A DNA stretch of 64,000 nt from Dipteris shenzhenensis (Eukaryota; Polypodiophyta; Polypodiopsida; Gleicheniales), in NCBI GenBank assembly GCA_047967505.1, contig CM106540.1, one strand, 5' to 3'. Positions 1-10,233 of this stretch are shown here, one piece after another. The position numbers and the translations under genes are program-made. How positions within the stretch are numbered: the first letter of the stretch is position 1; the number at the start of each line of letters is the position of its first letter. The notes below the pieces were generated by a model that ran no database searches, was not told the DNA's origin, and saw only the letters and a program-made list of their open reading frames with translations.

Positions 1-560
1 GCTAGACGCATACTCAGGTATGTGAAGTCCACATTGCAGTATGGACTATTTTATAAGGCTGGGGTTTAGATACAGTTGCATGGATACACTGATGCTGATT
101 GGGCTCGTAGTATTTCTGATAGACGATCTACCAGTGGATATGTGTTCTCTTTTGGGAGTGCTGCAGTCACTTGGAGCAGCAAGAAACAGCCTACAGTTGC
201 CTTGTCGAGCACAGAGGCTGAGTACAGGGGTGCAACAATGGCTGCATGTGAGGTAGCTTGGTTGCATAAGCTACTCTATGATATGCATCAGTCTACAGAT
301 GGGCCAGTTGTCATTTATTGTGACAACATGAGCAGCATACACTTGGCAAATAACCCAGTCTATCATGCTAGAACAAAGCACATTGAGGTGCATTATCACT
401 ATGTGCGGGAGAAGGTTTTACTAGGTCTTATTGATCTAGTCTATGTCAGCACAGAGGATCAGGTATCTGACATATCCACGAAAGCATTGGGCATAGAGAA
501 GCTGTGCAAGTTCGGAGACCTGCTTGGTGTGCAGGAATTGGGATTGAGCTCGAGGGGGAG
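1..560 (+). pseudogene. Copia family A copy 1: polyprotein 3' end (RNase H)
   Basis: This is the C-terminal part of a Ty1/copia polyprotein; the rest of the element lies left of the window. Reading from base 1 gives the end of the RT connection region (LRYVKSTLQYG), then an in-frame TAG at 67-69. The RNase H follows with the motifs GYTDADW, SSTEAEYRG, YCDNMSSIHLA and ARTKHIEVHYHYVRE, which are standard for plant copia RNase H. The frame stays open to 600, 40 bases into the LTR. The premature stop marks it as dead or a copy needing readthrough. Three more copies of the same family lie in the window on the minus strand (25981-30861, 32090-34632, 59457-64000). Family assignment is from direct comparison of the copies. 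Confidence 0.9.
551..560 (+). other. Polypurine tract of copia family A copy 1
   Basis: The purine run CGAGGGGGAG sits directly before the TG that opens the 3' LTR. This is where plus-strand DNA synthesis is primed in LTR retrotransposons. The same tract, reverse-complemented, abuts the LTRs at 26333 and, with one change, at 59790. Confidence 0.75.
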
Positions 561-916
561 TGTTGAGATATCGAGCTCCACTCGCAATATGCCAGGGTGA
601 CCGTTGTGCATTTATGTCACCGACTTGTTAGCTGTAGATGTGGTTGGTACACCGCCCACGAGCGAATAATAGCTGGATGACAACTATCCTTATCTACTCT
701 AGTTCGTGGCTCAGTTAGTATGCCACCTTAGTTAGTTGAGTTTGGTTTGAGACCCACATATAGGGTTCTTCTATTTCTTTGTACTTGAGTTCTTTTGGCT
801 TTCACAACTAAGAAGAGGAAAACTGTTTTTAGCCTCCACCTTTGTGTGTATTCCCCCATTGTGTATGTGAGAATGCCACAAGTGAGACTCCTTCCCTCTC
901 TCCCACTATCTTCACA
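561..916 (+). repeat. 3' LTR, copia family A copy 1
   Basis: The LTR opens TGTTGAGATATCGAGCTC and closes CTATCTTCACA. Its limits come from alignment with the minus-strand copies at 25981-26332 and 59457-59789, which share the whole segment and diverge outside it. Length is about 356 bp. The flank after 916 (CCATT) is unrelated to the flanks of the other copies. The 5' LTR is outside the window, so a target-site duplication cannot be tested. Confidence 0.85.
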
Positions 917-2458
917 CCATTTGCAATGTTGCAGGGCATGATGTAAATACTTGTTTCTACAATATGAGGGTAGCACAACGCCAGCCCCAACAATACCAAC
1001 AGCCACCAATCCCAGTGTACAGACAACCGGCACTGACACCTAATGCAGTCACGTCTCAACCCACTCCCGAACTAATGAGGAATCCCAATCCTCCGCAGTA
1101 TCCATGGGCTCCCAATCTTGCTCCAGTAGTTCCGATGCAACAGCTCCAACCTGAAGAGTTAGAACCTCACTATGAGTATGGAACAGAATACCCTATGTAC
1201 TACATGGATGGTGCCAAAGGACTCATCTCAGTGTATGCTAATCAAGTAAGGCCCACCACATATTGAACACCCATCAAGTGTTTTGGTTGTGGAGAAAACC
1301 GCCACATAGCAAAATGCCCACACAAGGGTAACCCCACTTCATTCCAACCTGTGTGCTGGGAATGCAGAGTTGGGCATGCTTGCATGGATTGCCCACTAAG
1401 AACAAAGCCTCAACCAACCAAGGAAGTCAAACCTGATGTACCTCGGGGGAAGATAAGTGTGAAAAATCATAGTGTGGCAACACAAAGTGTGGCGTCACAA
1501 CCAGTCTTGATCATAACAAGATAGCAGAAAGAAGCGGCATAGCAAAAACTCGTTTTTGCTCAAAAAGCAAAGAGACAAAACAAGCGATGCCAATCCCACA
1601 ACACAGTGAGACCATGCCTAGCACATCCATGGAAAGTGCCACCCAAGGAGCCAAGGAAGCATACCCCAATGCTAAAACTGAAAAGACGCACTACCCAGCC
1701 TTGAAGCAATGGGTTCAATAAGAACAAGAAAATTTTGAGGCAGACAGGAAGGCAACAATAGTTAGAGCACCATCAACACCCAACATTGACATATTTATTA
1801 ATCCCAACAACTTCCAAGAGATAATAAAGCAACATGCAAAACATCCCCAATTAGATGGCACCACACTAGCAAGCTTGATAAGCTACCCAGTCATGATGCC
1901 AATTGGGACCTGACAAAAAATTGCCCTACAATGTGGGAAAGTTTCAAGGAATGAATTGAATCTTCACAATACTTCCCCCCACCTAAAGAAGAGGAAAGGA
2001 AATTTCGGTGCTCGGGATGACATAAAAAGTGTAACCATCCCACTGGAGCATAAAGCCTTTGGTCAATACCCGGCAATAGTGGATGGAAGAGCCGGAGTAA
2101 ACATTCTGGCAAGAGAGCTATATGAATAATGGGGCCTACCTCCAATGCAGAAGGCTACATTTAACATCTGCCTAGCTAACCACACAAAAATGAAGCCATG
2201 GGTATCGTTGACAATGTGTCAACAAAAATTTTTGGAGTAAGATTCACACTCCAGTTAGGGCAAGCTCAAATTTTTGGGTCAAGGACCTTATAGAGTCAAA
2301 AAAATGAATCGCATCAGAGCTATGCTGCTAGAAACACTGGATGGAGTCCAGTTCACAATAACAATAAATGGGAGTTGACTGAAGCGCTACTACATCAACA
2401 TGCAAGCCATCCCTAACAATAATGAAGATTTGGGGACCCCAAGTCTTCCATAGTTGGG
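917..2458 (+). pseudogene. Decayed LTR-retroelement gag-protease
   Basis: An open frame at 964-1266 gives a Pro/Gln-rich linker (100 aa, no known fold). After a stop the same frame gives two zinc-knuckle-like motifs: CFGCGENRHIAKC (1279-1317) and CWECRVGHACMDC (1354-1392). Each is one residue short of the canonical CX2CX4HX4C. Near 2073-2120, in another frame, AIVDGRAGVNILA resembles a retropepsin active site (usual form VDxGxxVNI), with the Asp codon at 2082-2084. This order (linker, knuckles, protease) is that of a gypsy-type Gag-Pro. Stops and frameshifts are frequent. No reverse transcriptase follows, because the stretch is broken at 2459 by the young copia element; the interrupted sequence resumes at 8365. 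Confidence 0.65.
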
Positions 2459-2463
2459 ACTAG
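2459..2463. other. Target-site duplication (left), ACTAG
   Basis: ACTAG here is repeated at 8364-8368 on the other side of the copia element, as expected for the 5-bp duplication copia integrases make. The exact edge is ambiguous by one base: with the LTR set at TGAG...CACA, the flanks read CTAGT and CTAGA (four of five match), while ACTAG overlaps the LTR ends by one base and is perfect. Confidence 0.6.
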
Positions 2464-2464
2464 T

Positions 2465-2634
2465 TGAGAGTGCTCTCAACGGAAGCAAGAACGGAAGAAG
2501 GAGAGAGAGAGACGGAGAGCCACACAAGTTTGGTGGGTGCAGAACCACCCTAATCTTCTTTTTCATTCATTTATATATGTGTTTGAGTATTGTACATAAC
2601 TGGGGTTAAGGCACAGTGACCTTTAACCCCCACA
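2465..2634 (-). repeat. 3' LTR of the young copia element
   Basis: 170 bp, identical to 8195-8364. On the element strand it begins TGTGGGGGTTAAAGG and ends GAGAGCACTCTCA. The TTGAGAG-TG-CTCTCAA near-palindrome at one edge (2464-2479) gives the LTR a 7-bp inverted repeat. On the element strand a purine-rich AAGTGGGAGG tract lies just upstream (about 2635-2650), consistent with a polypurine tract. This is short for a copia LTR. Confidence 0.92.
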
Positions 2635-2687
2635 ACCTCCCACTTAAAGGACAATGTGCCTTTAAGGGAGAACAACCAGTGAGCATA

Positions 2688-5600
2688 CTATCCAATGCCC
2701 ATCAATACACGACAATACTCAAACCGCTGACTAGGTAGACTCTTCGTCAGCATATCTGCAAGGTTATCATCTGTATGAACCTTGACAAGCTCTATGTGCT
2801 TGTCCTCAAGTACCTCCCTGATGAAATGGTACCTGACCTCAATGTGTTTGGTCTTTGCATGAAAGACTGGATTCCGTGCTAGCTGAATAGCACTCATGGA
2901 ATCACTATGCAATGTCGGTACACCTGTATGAATCCCCAAATCTCCCACTAGCCGATCAAGCCATATAGCCTCCTTGCAACCCTCTGTGGCTGCAACATAC
3001 TCAGCCTCTGTGGTAGACAAAGCCACGCACTTCTGTGCACGAGACATCCACGACACTGCACCACCTGCAAAGGTGAACACATAACCAGAAGTGGATCTCC
3101 TACTATCCACATGCCCTGCATAGTCTGAATCTGTGTACCCAAGTACACGCATGTCTCCTTTACCAAAGCAAATGCACATCTCCTTGGTACCCTTCATGTA
3201 CCTCATGATGCACTTAACTGCCTCCCAATGCCTCTTTCCTGGATTAGCCATATACCGGCTAACAACTCCCACTGCAAATGCAATGTCTGGTCTAGTAGCT
3301 ATCATAGCATACATAAGACTCCCAACTGCTGATGCATAAGGAACCTTGGCCATCATGGCCCTCTCCTCATCTGATTTGGGACTATCTGTATGACTCAGTT
3401 TCACATATGGAGGCAATGGAGTACTCACTGCCTTTCCCCCCTCCATATTGAAACGCTGTAATACTTTTGTAACATACTCTTTTTGTGAAAGCCAAAGGAG
3501 TTTCCTACTCCGATCACGCGTGATGCGCATACCAAGAATATGACCTGCAAGTCCCAAATCCTTCATATCAAAGGCCTCATGCAACTTGGCCTTTAATGCA
3601 TCTAGCTCATAAGTATTCTTGCTAGCCAATAGCATATCATCCACATATAGTGCCAGGATTATCAGGCTACTATCCTTAGCCCTTTTAGTGTAGAGGCAGT
3701 GATCAATTTCACTCCTTCTAAAACCCTGGGAACGAATGAAAGCATCAAACTTCTGATACCATTCTCTAGATGCTTGCTTAAGACCATAGAGACTCTTTTT
3801 CAGCTTGCAAACTAAATGCTCTTTGCCCTTTTCTTCAAAGCCTTCCGGCTGAACCATGTAAATTTCCTCATGCAAATCCCCATGCAAGAAAGCTGTCTTG
3901 ACATCCATTTGCATAAGCTCCATATCCTCTGATGCCACTAGTCCAAGCATGCATCTAAGTGTGGTCATCTTCACAACCGGAGAGAATATCTCATCAAAGT
4001 CCACACCCTTCTCTTGCTTGAACCCTTTAGCAACCAAACGGGCCTTGTACCTAGGCACATCATCACCTGTGACCTTCATTTTGTAGACCCATTTACATGG
4101 CAATGCTTTCTTTCCATGTGGCAAAGAAACCAAGTCCCAAGTCTTATTCTTCATAAGTGAACTCATCTCTGATTGCATAGCATACTCCCACTTGCGTTGA
4201 TCCTCACGCATCATAGCCTCTCTATAGCAAGAAGGCTCCCCGCAATCAGTAAGCATCACATAGTCTACCCCTGGAACAAACCTATCAGGCGGTCTAGACA
4301 CTCTAGATGATCTTCTCAAGGGCATTTCAGCTTGCTGTCCCACTTGCATATCAGCCACATTTGGCTCATCATTTCCACCAATAGATGATCCATCATCTAC
4401 CCTTGATTGTATACCTGTGGGAGTACTTGGTTGTACCATTTCTTGCACATTTGGTGCATGGACAGCTTGCTGTCTATCAACATAGGCAGGTGGATTCACA
4501 TCCTGGAAAGTGATTCTCCTCATTTCCACATCCCTCATGGGTGCCTTATGCATCTTCTTCTCATTGAAGACCACATCATGACTGCGTATGATCTTCTTTG
4601 CTTCTGGATCCCAGAGACGATAGCCCATCTCTCCACTTTCACCATAACCTAGAAAGATGCATTTCCTAGACTTAGGATCTAGCTTCTTTCGAAGCTCTTT
4701 TGGCACATGTGCATATGCCTCACACCCAAATATACGCAAATGAGAGTAAGAGGGCTTCTTGCCACTCCATGCCTCTTCAGGAATACCACCATCCAAACTC
4801 TTACTAGGTGATCTATTGATCACATGCACTGCAGTCTTCATTGCCTCAGCCCAAAAACCACCAGAAAGACTTGCATTGGAAAGCATGCATTGCAACCTTT
4901 CTTGAATGGTACGATTCATCTTTTCTGCAACTGGATTTTGCTCTGGAGTACGAGGGGATGTGAGCTCCCTCTTAATCCCACGTGTATCACAGAAATGCTG
5001 AAAGTCATGAGAGAGATACTCTCCACCATTGTCAGTCCGTAGGCATTTAAGCATTCTACCTGACTGATTCTCAACCAAGGCCAGCCATTTCTGAAATACC
5101 TGGAATACATCACTCTTCCGAGCTATAGCATAAGCCCACACTTTCCTAGTTGCATCATCAATGAATGTCACATAGTATTCGGCCCCGCCTAATGACCGTG
5201 TAGGCATGGGACCACATACGTCTGAATGCACCAAATCAAGCATTTCAAACTCTTTCTTTCCCCTTCTTTTATGGGCTGATTTAGTCTGCTTCCCATAGAG
5301 ACAATGCTCACAAAATTCAAAATCAGAGAAACTCAAATGCGGTACATAACCCAAACGGCATAAGAGTTTCATTCCATTCTGGCTCATGTGCCCCAACCTG
5401 CAATGCCACAAAGAAGTGCTTGGCTGCTCGGTTATTGCAACAACATGATCAAATACCCCTGATACATGTAAGGGATACAAAGTCCCACACTTGGCACCCC
5501 TGGCCAAAAGCATAGAGCCCTTCTGAATTTTCCAACTCTGAAAGCCAAAAGTGGTGTGAAAACCAGCATCATCTAGCTGACCCACTGAAATAAGACTCTT

Positions 5601-6752
5601 GGTCAGCTTAGGCACATGTCTCACATGTTTCAAAACAAATGCAGACCCATTTGCAAAAGAAAACTTTATGTCACCTGCTCCCACTATGTCACATGCATAG
5701 TCATTTCCAAGATGCACACAACCTGTCTTTCCACTATCATAAGTGGAGAACCATTCCCTATGGGGAGTAACATGGAATGAAGCACCAGAATCCAAAATCC
5801 AATCCTGGGAATATGCATCATCTGAAGTGGTAAGCAACTCTGCAGATAAACTAGACATGAAGAGAACATCATTGTCACTATTATGTGTGACTGCATTGAT
5901 CTCCTCGATCTTCACTTTTCCTTTGTCCTCCCTTGGACTCTCTTCCTTTTGATTTGCACCCCAATTTGCATTCTTTTTCTTATTCTTTTGCTCTCTTTTC
6001 AACTTGTAGCAATCCTTTTTCATATGGCCCTTCTTGCCACAGTGGTAACACTCAATGTTCCGTGCCCTGGATTTGCTACGAGACTTCCCTCTTTCTTGGG
6101 ACTTCCCCCTGAACTGTGATCTGGCCCTTTGCACATTTAAGGCTGCATCCTGCTTGTTGCCATCCATAGACTTCCGTCTAATCTCCTCAGCCAACAAGCT
6201 ACCCACAACATCATCAAATTTCAGTACTCCACCAGGTGCAGAGATACTGACAGCTGTACGGAAGGTATCCCATGAGGATGGCAATGAACATAAGAGAAAT
6301 ATTGCCTTAGTCTCCGCATCAAAATTCATTTTCTGAGCCTGAAGCTGGCTGAAAATAATATTGAATTCATTCAAGTGAGAAGCAATGGAGACCCCTTCCT
6401 TCATTTGCAGCTCAAACAACCTCTTCATGAGGTAAACTTTATTAGAGGCAGTTTCCTTCTCATAAGTGGCACATAGTTTCTTCCACAAATCTTCCGTAGT
6501 CTGCTCATTCACTACTGTGAAATAAACTGACTCTGCAAGATGAAGTCTAATAGTAGACTTTGCTAATGCATCCAACTCATTCCAATCATCCTCAGACATA
6601 TTTGCAGGCTTAGCTTCAATCCCTGCCAAGGGTTTAATCTGCTTCTTTTGAATAAGCACATCCCTTATTTGTTCTTTCCACAAAGAAAAGTTTGTCCCAT
6701 CAAACTTTTTAATGCTGAAAAACTCCTTTTCAGGCATGGAAGAGGATGCCAT
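2688..6752 (-). CDS. Intact copia Gag-Pol polyprotein
   Basis: One continuous frame. The open frame reaches an upstream ATG at 6776, but the start at 6752 (MASSSMPEKEFF) is preferred because it matches where Tnt1-type Gags begin. Numbering from 6776, 1362 aa: Gag 9-260 with a CCHC knuckle CYHCGKKGHMKKDC at 243-256; aspartic protease DSGAS at 329-333; GAG-pre-integrase HHCC (H458, H463, C489, C492); integrase D519, D582, E618, which is a correct D,D-35-E spacing; reverse transcriptase with MDVKTAFLHG (957-966) and YVDD at 1044-1047; RNase H with D1216, E1257 or E1259 and D1292, ending DMLTKSLPS. No stop or frameshift. One small deviation is EQNPVAE where QQNGVAE is usual near the integrase Glu. 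Expected products are capsid protein, protease, integrase and RT/RNase H, cut from one precursor. Confidence 0.95.
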   Translation of the reverse strand: MASSSMPEKEFFSIKKFDGTNFSLWKEQIRDVLIQKKQIKPLAGIEAKPANMSEDDWNELDALAKSTIRLHLAESVYFTVVNEQTTEDLWKKLCATYEKETASNKVYLMKRLFELQMKEGVSIASHLNEFNIIFSQLQAQKMNFDAETKAIFLLCSLPSSWDTFRTAVSISAPGGVLKFDDVVGSLLAEEIRRKSMDGNKQDAALNVQRARSQFRGKSQERGKSRSKSRARNIECYHCGKKGHMKKDCYKLKREQKNKKKNANWGANQKEESPREDKGKVKIEEINAVTHNSDNDVLFMSSLSAELLTTSDDAYSQDWILDSGASFHVTPHREWFSTYDSGKTGCVHLGNDYACDIVGAGDIKFSFANGSAFVLKHVRHVPKLTKSLISVGQLDDAGFHTTFGFQSWKIQKGSMLLARGAKCGTLYPLHVSGVFDHVVAITEQPSTSLWHCRLGHMSQNGMKLLCRLGYVPHLSFSDFEFCEHCLYGKQTKSAHKRRGKKEFEMLDLVHSDVCGPMPTRSLGGAEYYVTFIDDATRKVWAYAIARKSDVFQVFQKWLALVENQSGRMLKCLRTDNGGEYLSHDFQHFCDTRGIKRELTSPRTPEQNPVAEKMNRTIQERLQCMLSNASLSGGFWAEAMKTAVHVINRSPSKSLDGGIPEEAWSGKKPSYSHLRIFGCEAYAHVPKELRKKLDPKSRKCIFLGYGESGEMGYRLWDPEAKKIIRSHDVVFNEKKMHKAPMRDVEMRRITFQDVNPPAYVDRQQAVHAPNVQEMVQPSTPTGIQSRVDDGSSIGGNDEPNVADMQVGQQAEMPLRRSSRVSRPPDRFVPGVDYVMLTDCGEPSCYREAMMREDQRKWEYAMQSEMSSLMKNKTWDLVSLPHGKKALPCKWVYKMKVTGDDVPRYKARLVAKGFKQEKGVDFDEIFSPVVKMTTLRCMLGLVASEDMELMQMDVKTAFLHGDLHEEIYMVQPEGFEEKGKEHLVCKLKKSLYGLKQASREWYQKFDAFIRSQGFRRSEIDHCLYTKRAKDSSLIILALYVDDMLLASKNTYELDALKAKLHEAFDMKDLGLAGHILGMRITRDRSRKLLWLSQKEYVTKVLQRFNMEGGKAVSTPLPPYVKLSHTDSPKSDEERAMMAKVPYASAVGSLMYAMIATRPDIAFAVGVVSRYMANPGKRHWEAVKCIMRYMKGTKEMCICFGKGDMRVLGYTDSDYAGHVDSRRSTSGYVFTFAGGAVSWMSRAQKCVALSTTEAEYVAATEGCKEAIWLDRLVGDLGIHTGVPTLHSDSMSAIQLARNPVFHAKTKHIEVRYHFIREVLEDKHIELVKVHTDDNLADMLTKSLPSQRFEYCRVLMGIG

Positions 6753-8180
6753 GATGCAAATAAAGCAAAATCCCAAATGCTAGTGCCTGCAAGAGAGAAT
6801 CACACCAAATACCAGGTGCACCCAAATGTGTATGCCACAATAGAGTGAAATATCACCAAAATTCAAAGCTCAAAGCATCAAAAAGATGCATCTGACTCAT
6901 GTGCATATACTATGCATCCATATGAGCAAATCTGGCCCAAAAGAAAATGCCAATAAGTGCCAAATGACTCAAGCATAAACACTGTCCACTGGCATATGCA
7001 TCAATAATGTCTCATCCAAGAGAGCATAGCACTATCAGTGCATCACCTGCAATGTGTCAAAGCTGTCCCTCAGCTTAAAATAGCATCCATGTGCAAAGCG
7101 TCCATAAAAAATAGCATCCCACAAGGCAATTTGGGCCTATCAGCGCATCCAACAAGGACCGCAATGCATCCAAATGGCCTATAAATCATCCATTGCAACC
7201 CAATGCATACCACGAATGAGCGCACACTGCTCAAACTCTGCAACCAGAGTGATCTGCATAAGGTATGCTCAAGAAATCATAGTCCCACGGTAATGAGCGC
7301 TACTGAAAATAGAACCTGAGATGCTTCAAAACATGGGTGCCATTGCATAATCGGACTCAGCAAGAAAATCTGCAAATATCTCTCTTCTGCTAGAACTCCA
7401 AAATCCCAACTGATGAATGAGAAATGGGAGTCAACACTTATCCACTGCCATGTGGCATAAATCTAAGGTTTCAAAACCTTAGCATGAAAAAATGCATAAC
7501 AGAGAGACGAAATCGAATACACAGAGATTTATAACTCTGAAAATCCTTCACCAATTCACGCAAGAACTGATAGGTAGGGGTTTTTGGGCGTCCGGAACGC
7601 AATGGGACAGACGGTTTTGGAAACCGTGGTCTCAATCACTGGGTCCAACACACGGACTGAAAAACGTTTTTGGAAACAGAGCTATCTGTAAACTCCACCG
7701 GAGTGCGAATGATGAGCAACATAGAAGTTTTAGGACCTCCTGAGTCCACCGGAACTGACAGATCTGCAAATGGTTGCTCCAAACTTGAGTTCCAACACCC
7801 GGGCAAAAAACGCAGGAACTGATACAGTGAGTCAGAAATCCACTGAAATGATCCCAGATTCAAGAATGAAGGTGTTTCCAAGCTCCTGAAGTAATGTGGA
7901 TACCAAAAGCAAGCAATAGTTGCCTCTACAAGTCAATACGGAGTCTCTGTCATCGAACGGAACAGGGAAAAGCTCAAAAAACGACTTTTTCTTTGAAAGC
8001 TCTTAACAGGCTCTCAAAACCACTTCGTAAAGCCAAAGTGACTTTTCCAAAGGTTCCTCCAAGTCTCTGCACACTCGGATGCAAGTAAAGTTACCCACAA
8101 AGCTTCCCACAAAGCTTCTCCTTCCTCCCACAGAGCTGCTGAGCTTCAAGCATTCACGGACGCTCAGCTAGATCACCCGG
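6753..8180 (-). other. Long untranslated leader of the young copia element
   Basis: About 1.4 kb lies between the primer-binding site and the Gag start, far more than the few dozen to few hundred bases usual in copia elements. The longest frame seen in it is about 80 aa (7636-7881, minus), and no domain is recognisable. A short direct repeat, AAGCTTTGTGGG twice, lies near 8094-8120. It could hold packaging or translation signals, or a captured host piece; nothing identifies it. Confidence 0.7.
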
Positions 8181-8192
8181 GCTCTGATACCA
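8181..8192 (-). other. Primer-binding site (initiator-Met tRNA)
   Basis: On the minus strand this reads TGGTATCAGAGC, complementary to the 3' end of plant initiator-Met tRNA. It lies two bases inside the 5' LTR, as expected for minus-strand DNA priming. Confidence 0.92.
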
Positions 8193-8194
8193 GT

Positions 8195-8364
8195 TGAGAG
8201 TGCTCTCAACGGAAGCAAGAACGGAAGAAGGAGAGAGAGAGACGGAGAGCCACACAAGTTTGGTGGGTGCAGAACCACCCTAATCTTCTTTTTCATTCAT
8301 TTATATATGTGTTTGAGTATTGTACATAACTGGGGTTAAGGCACAGTGACCTTTAACCCCCACA
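8195..8364 (-). repeat. 5' LTR of the young copia element
   Basis: Identical to 2465-2634 over all 170 bp. It should carry the promoter; on the element strand no strong TATAAA is obvious, though AT-rich TATATAAATG lies mid-LTR. Confidence 0.93.
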
Positions 8365-8368
8365 CTAG

Positions 8369-9097
8369 ATTGTATCATGAGCACTCACTAGCATATGCAT
8401 GCCTTTGCACATATAGGTAGTTTCAATTGATTTCAACCTAGGGCTCAGAGGTGATGACTGAGTCCTAGTTGCCCTATGATTCCCTTAGCAAATTAAGCAT
8501 ATAGGAGAAATGCCCACCTCACTAGTCATGCATAGCGCACCCACATGTTTCGAGCACCACGAATAAATTGCACAAATAAAAGCCCCAAGAGATACTTGTT
8601 TTGATCCACACACACGGCACCCTCATCACAAAAAGAGTAAAATGCATTAGCCACTCACAAAAGAAACATGCACTCTTAGCACATGGCACTATATTGGCAC
8701 TGTCAAATTGGGACCTAATTCATGTATGCAATGCTAGGGTGAAGATAGTCCAATAAGATGGGAAAAAGGCCTACAATGCCATCAACAAAGCAACACCATG
8801 CCAAACGGCCCAAGCCTCAACCTCAATAGCCCTCTTCAAATCACTAACCTGAAGAAGGACACAGTCCAAAATCACCAACCCAAAGGTCAGTACCAAAACG
8901 ACCATGGCTAGTGGGTTTGGGTAGTGATATTGATGAGCAATAAATGCAACATGCCAAGAAGAAATGCCACAGAACCAAGGGATACTAGAGGCAAGAGAAA
9001 TTGAGCCTGTGCAATTGACTATGCAGGATGCAGGTGCAGAACACCTTGAGGATAAGACCAACAAAGAGCTAGCAACAGATGGAACAATATAGCTTGC
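8369..9097 (+). other. Continuation of the interrupted old retroelement; no clear gene
   Basis: This is the resumption of the sequence split by the young copia. All plus-strand frames carry frequent stops, and no protease, RT or integrase motif is recognised. A minus-strand open frame (8771-9064) has no recognisable content and is probably chance. Confidence 0.4.
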
Positions 9098-9758
9098 ATG
9101 GCCACAGTCGCCATGTCACCCAATGCTTACAACTTCTTGCAGTCAAAGGGACTAAGTAGTCTTTTTGAGAAGCTAAAATCCTTCTTACCAACACTTGCTA
9201 TGATAGAATACATTTGTCAATTCATAACGTCATATAAAAGCAAAGAGTTGGAGAAAGATAAGTATGGCACAATAACATATAAAGAAAAGCCCTTACAGAT
9301 CTACCTCAGTAGATCCACTATGCAAGAGGCTTTCTCATTTCCAAAGGCACAAGAAGAATATTCAAAGAAACATTTGGATGCAAGATTTTTTGAAATTCAG
9401 GATTTATTCCCATCTAACACAAAGTCACAAAGTAGGGGAATATGCCATGATATGATCCTAGACCCCATATGCAAAGAGAACTAAGTTTTTGGCTGACATT
9501 TTCAATCATACAGGAGTGAGAAAAAACTATATGTCAGTAAAAACTCTTACACTCCTTGGTAGAGCTAAACTACAAGACTCAGCTCAACACATATACTTGT
9601 TGCTAACCAATTATGTATCCACTACACATAATGGCAAAAGCTACATTGCCCATCTATTGGCCATAATAATTGGGTTTGCAATAGAGCAAGAGGATGACTC
9701 TACACCCCTCTCAACACAAGATATAGAGGACTTTGAAACATTGATATTATCACCATAA
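9098..9758 (+). pseudogene. Unidentified retroelement-associated ORF, frameshifted
   Basis: Two adjoining open frames (9098-9484, 128 aa; 9489-9758, 89 aa) join end to start with a change of frame, so they are probably one older gene. The first begins MATVAMSPNAYNF and holds FLPTLAMIEYICQF and a KPLQIYLSRSTMQEAF stretch; the second has VKTLTLLGRAKL and SYIAHLLAIIIGFA. The layout faintly recalls the putative plant transposon proteins that sit beside gag in some plant LTR elements, but this is a weak impression and no function is assigned. It lies in the same orientation as the gag-protease remains at 917-2458 and the coiled-coil ORF at 10234. Confidence 0.45.
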
Positions 9759-10233
9759 TGGAAATTAGACCCTCCACCTACTCTCAATGCGGATAGCATG
9801 GAAGGGCAACAATCCGAACAGACTCCAGAGAATGACTATGTGGAACTCTGCCAAAGAATACCACAACTCAGTTCAGTCTTGCTCCCGCAATAGGACTCGA
9901 GCATGGAAATCCAAGAGGATACCATTCCACATAATGACTTTGCAAGAGAGCCAAATAGCATGCCCCTCTAGGACTCACAAGTCACCAATGTTGACAACTT
10001 CATGACTCTAGAGTCACAACCCCCAAATGTCTAGTGGCATCATACAACAAACTATTGTTCAAGAAATAGATCAAAATTCCGCATGGGCACATGGGAGTCA
10101 ACTGTATGTCCAATACAAGCAAGGCCATAGCACATTCCAGATCATACAACATCATAGCCAATAGTTACAACAATGGTCTCAATTATTTGGTACCATGGCA
10201 TCAAATGAGCACGAAAGAGAAATGGAAATATAG

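Larger units (their letters stand above)
2465..8364 (-). mobile_element. Complete, young Tork/Tnt1-like copia retrotransposon
   Basis: A 5.9-kb element with two LTRs of 170 bp that are identical base for base, a primer-binding site for initiator-Met tRNA, a long leader, one uninterrupted Gag-Pol frame, and a purine tract before the 3' LTR. LTR identity means very few mutations since insertion, so this is the youngest datable insertion in the window. The polyprotein resembles tobacco Tnt1 throughout (Gag opening, protease, integrase, RT), placing it in the Tork lineage by recognition rather than by a computed tree. Everything needed for transposition appears present. Confidence 0.93.
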
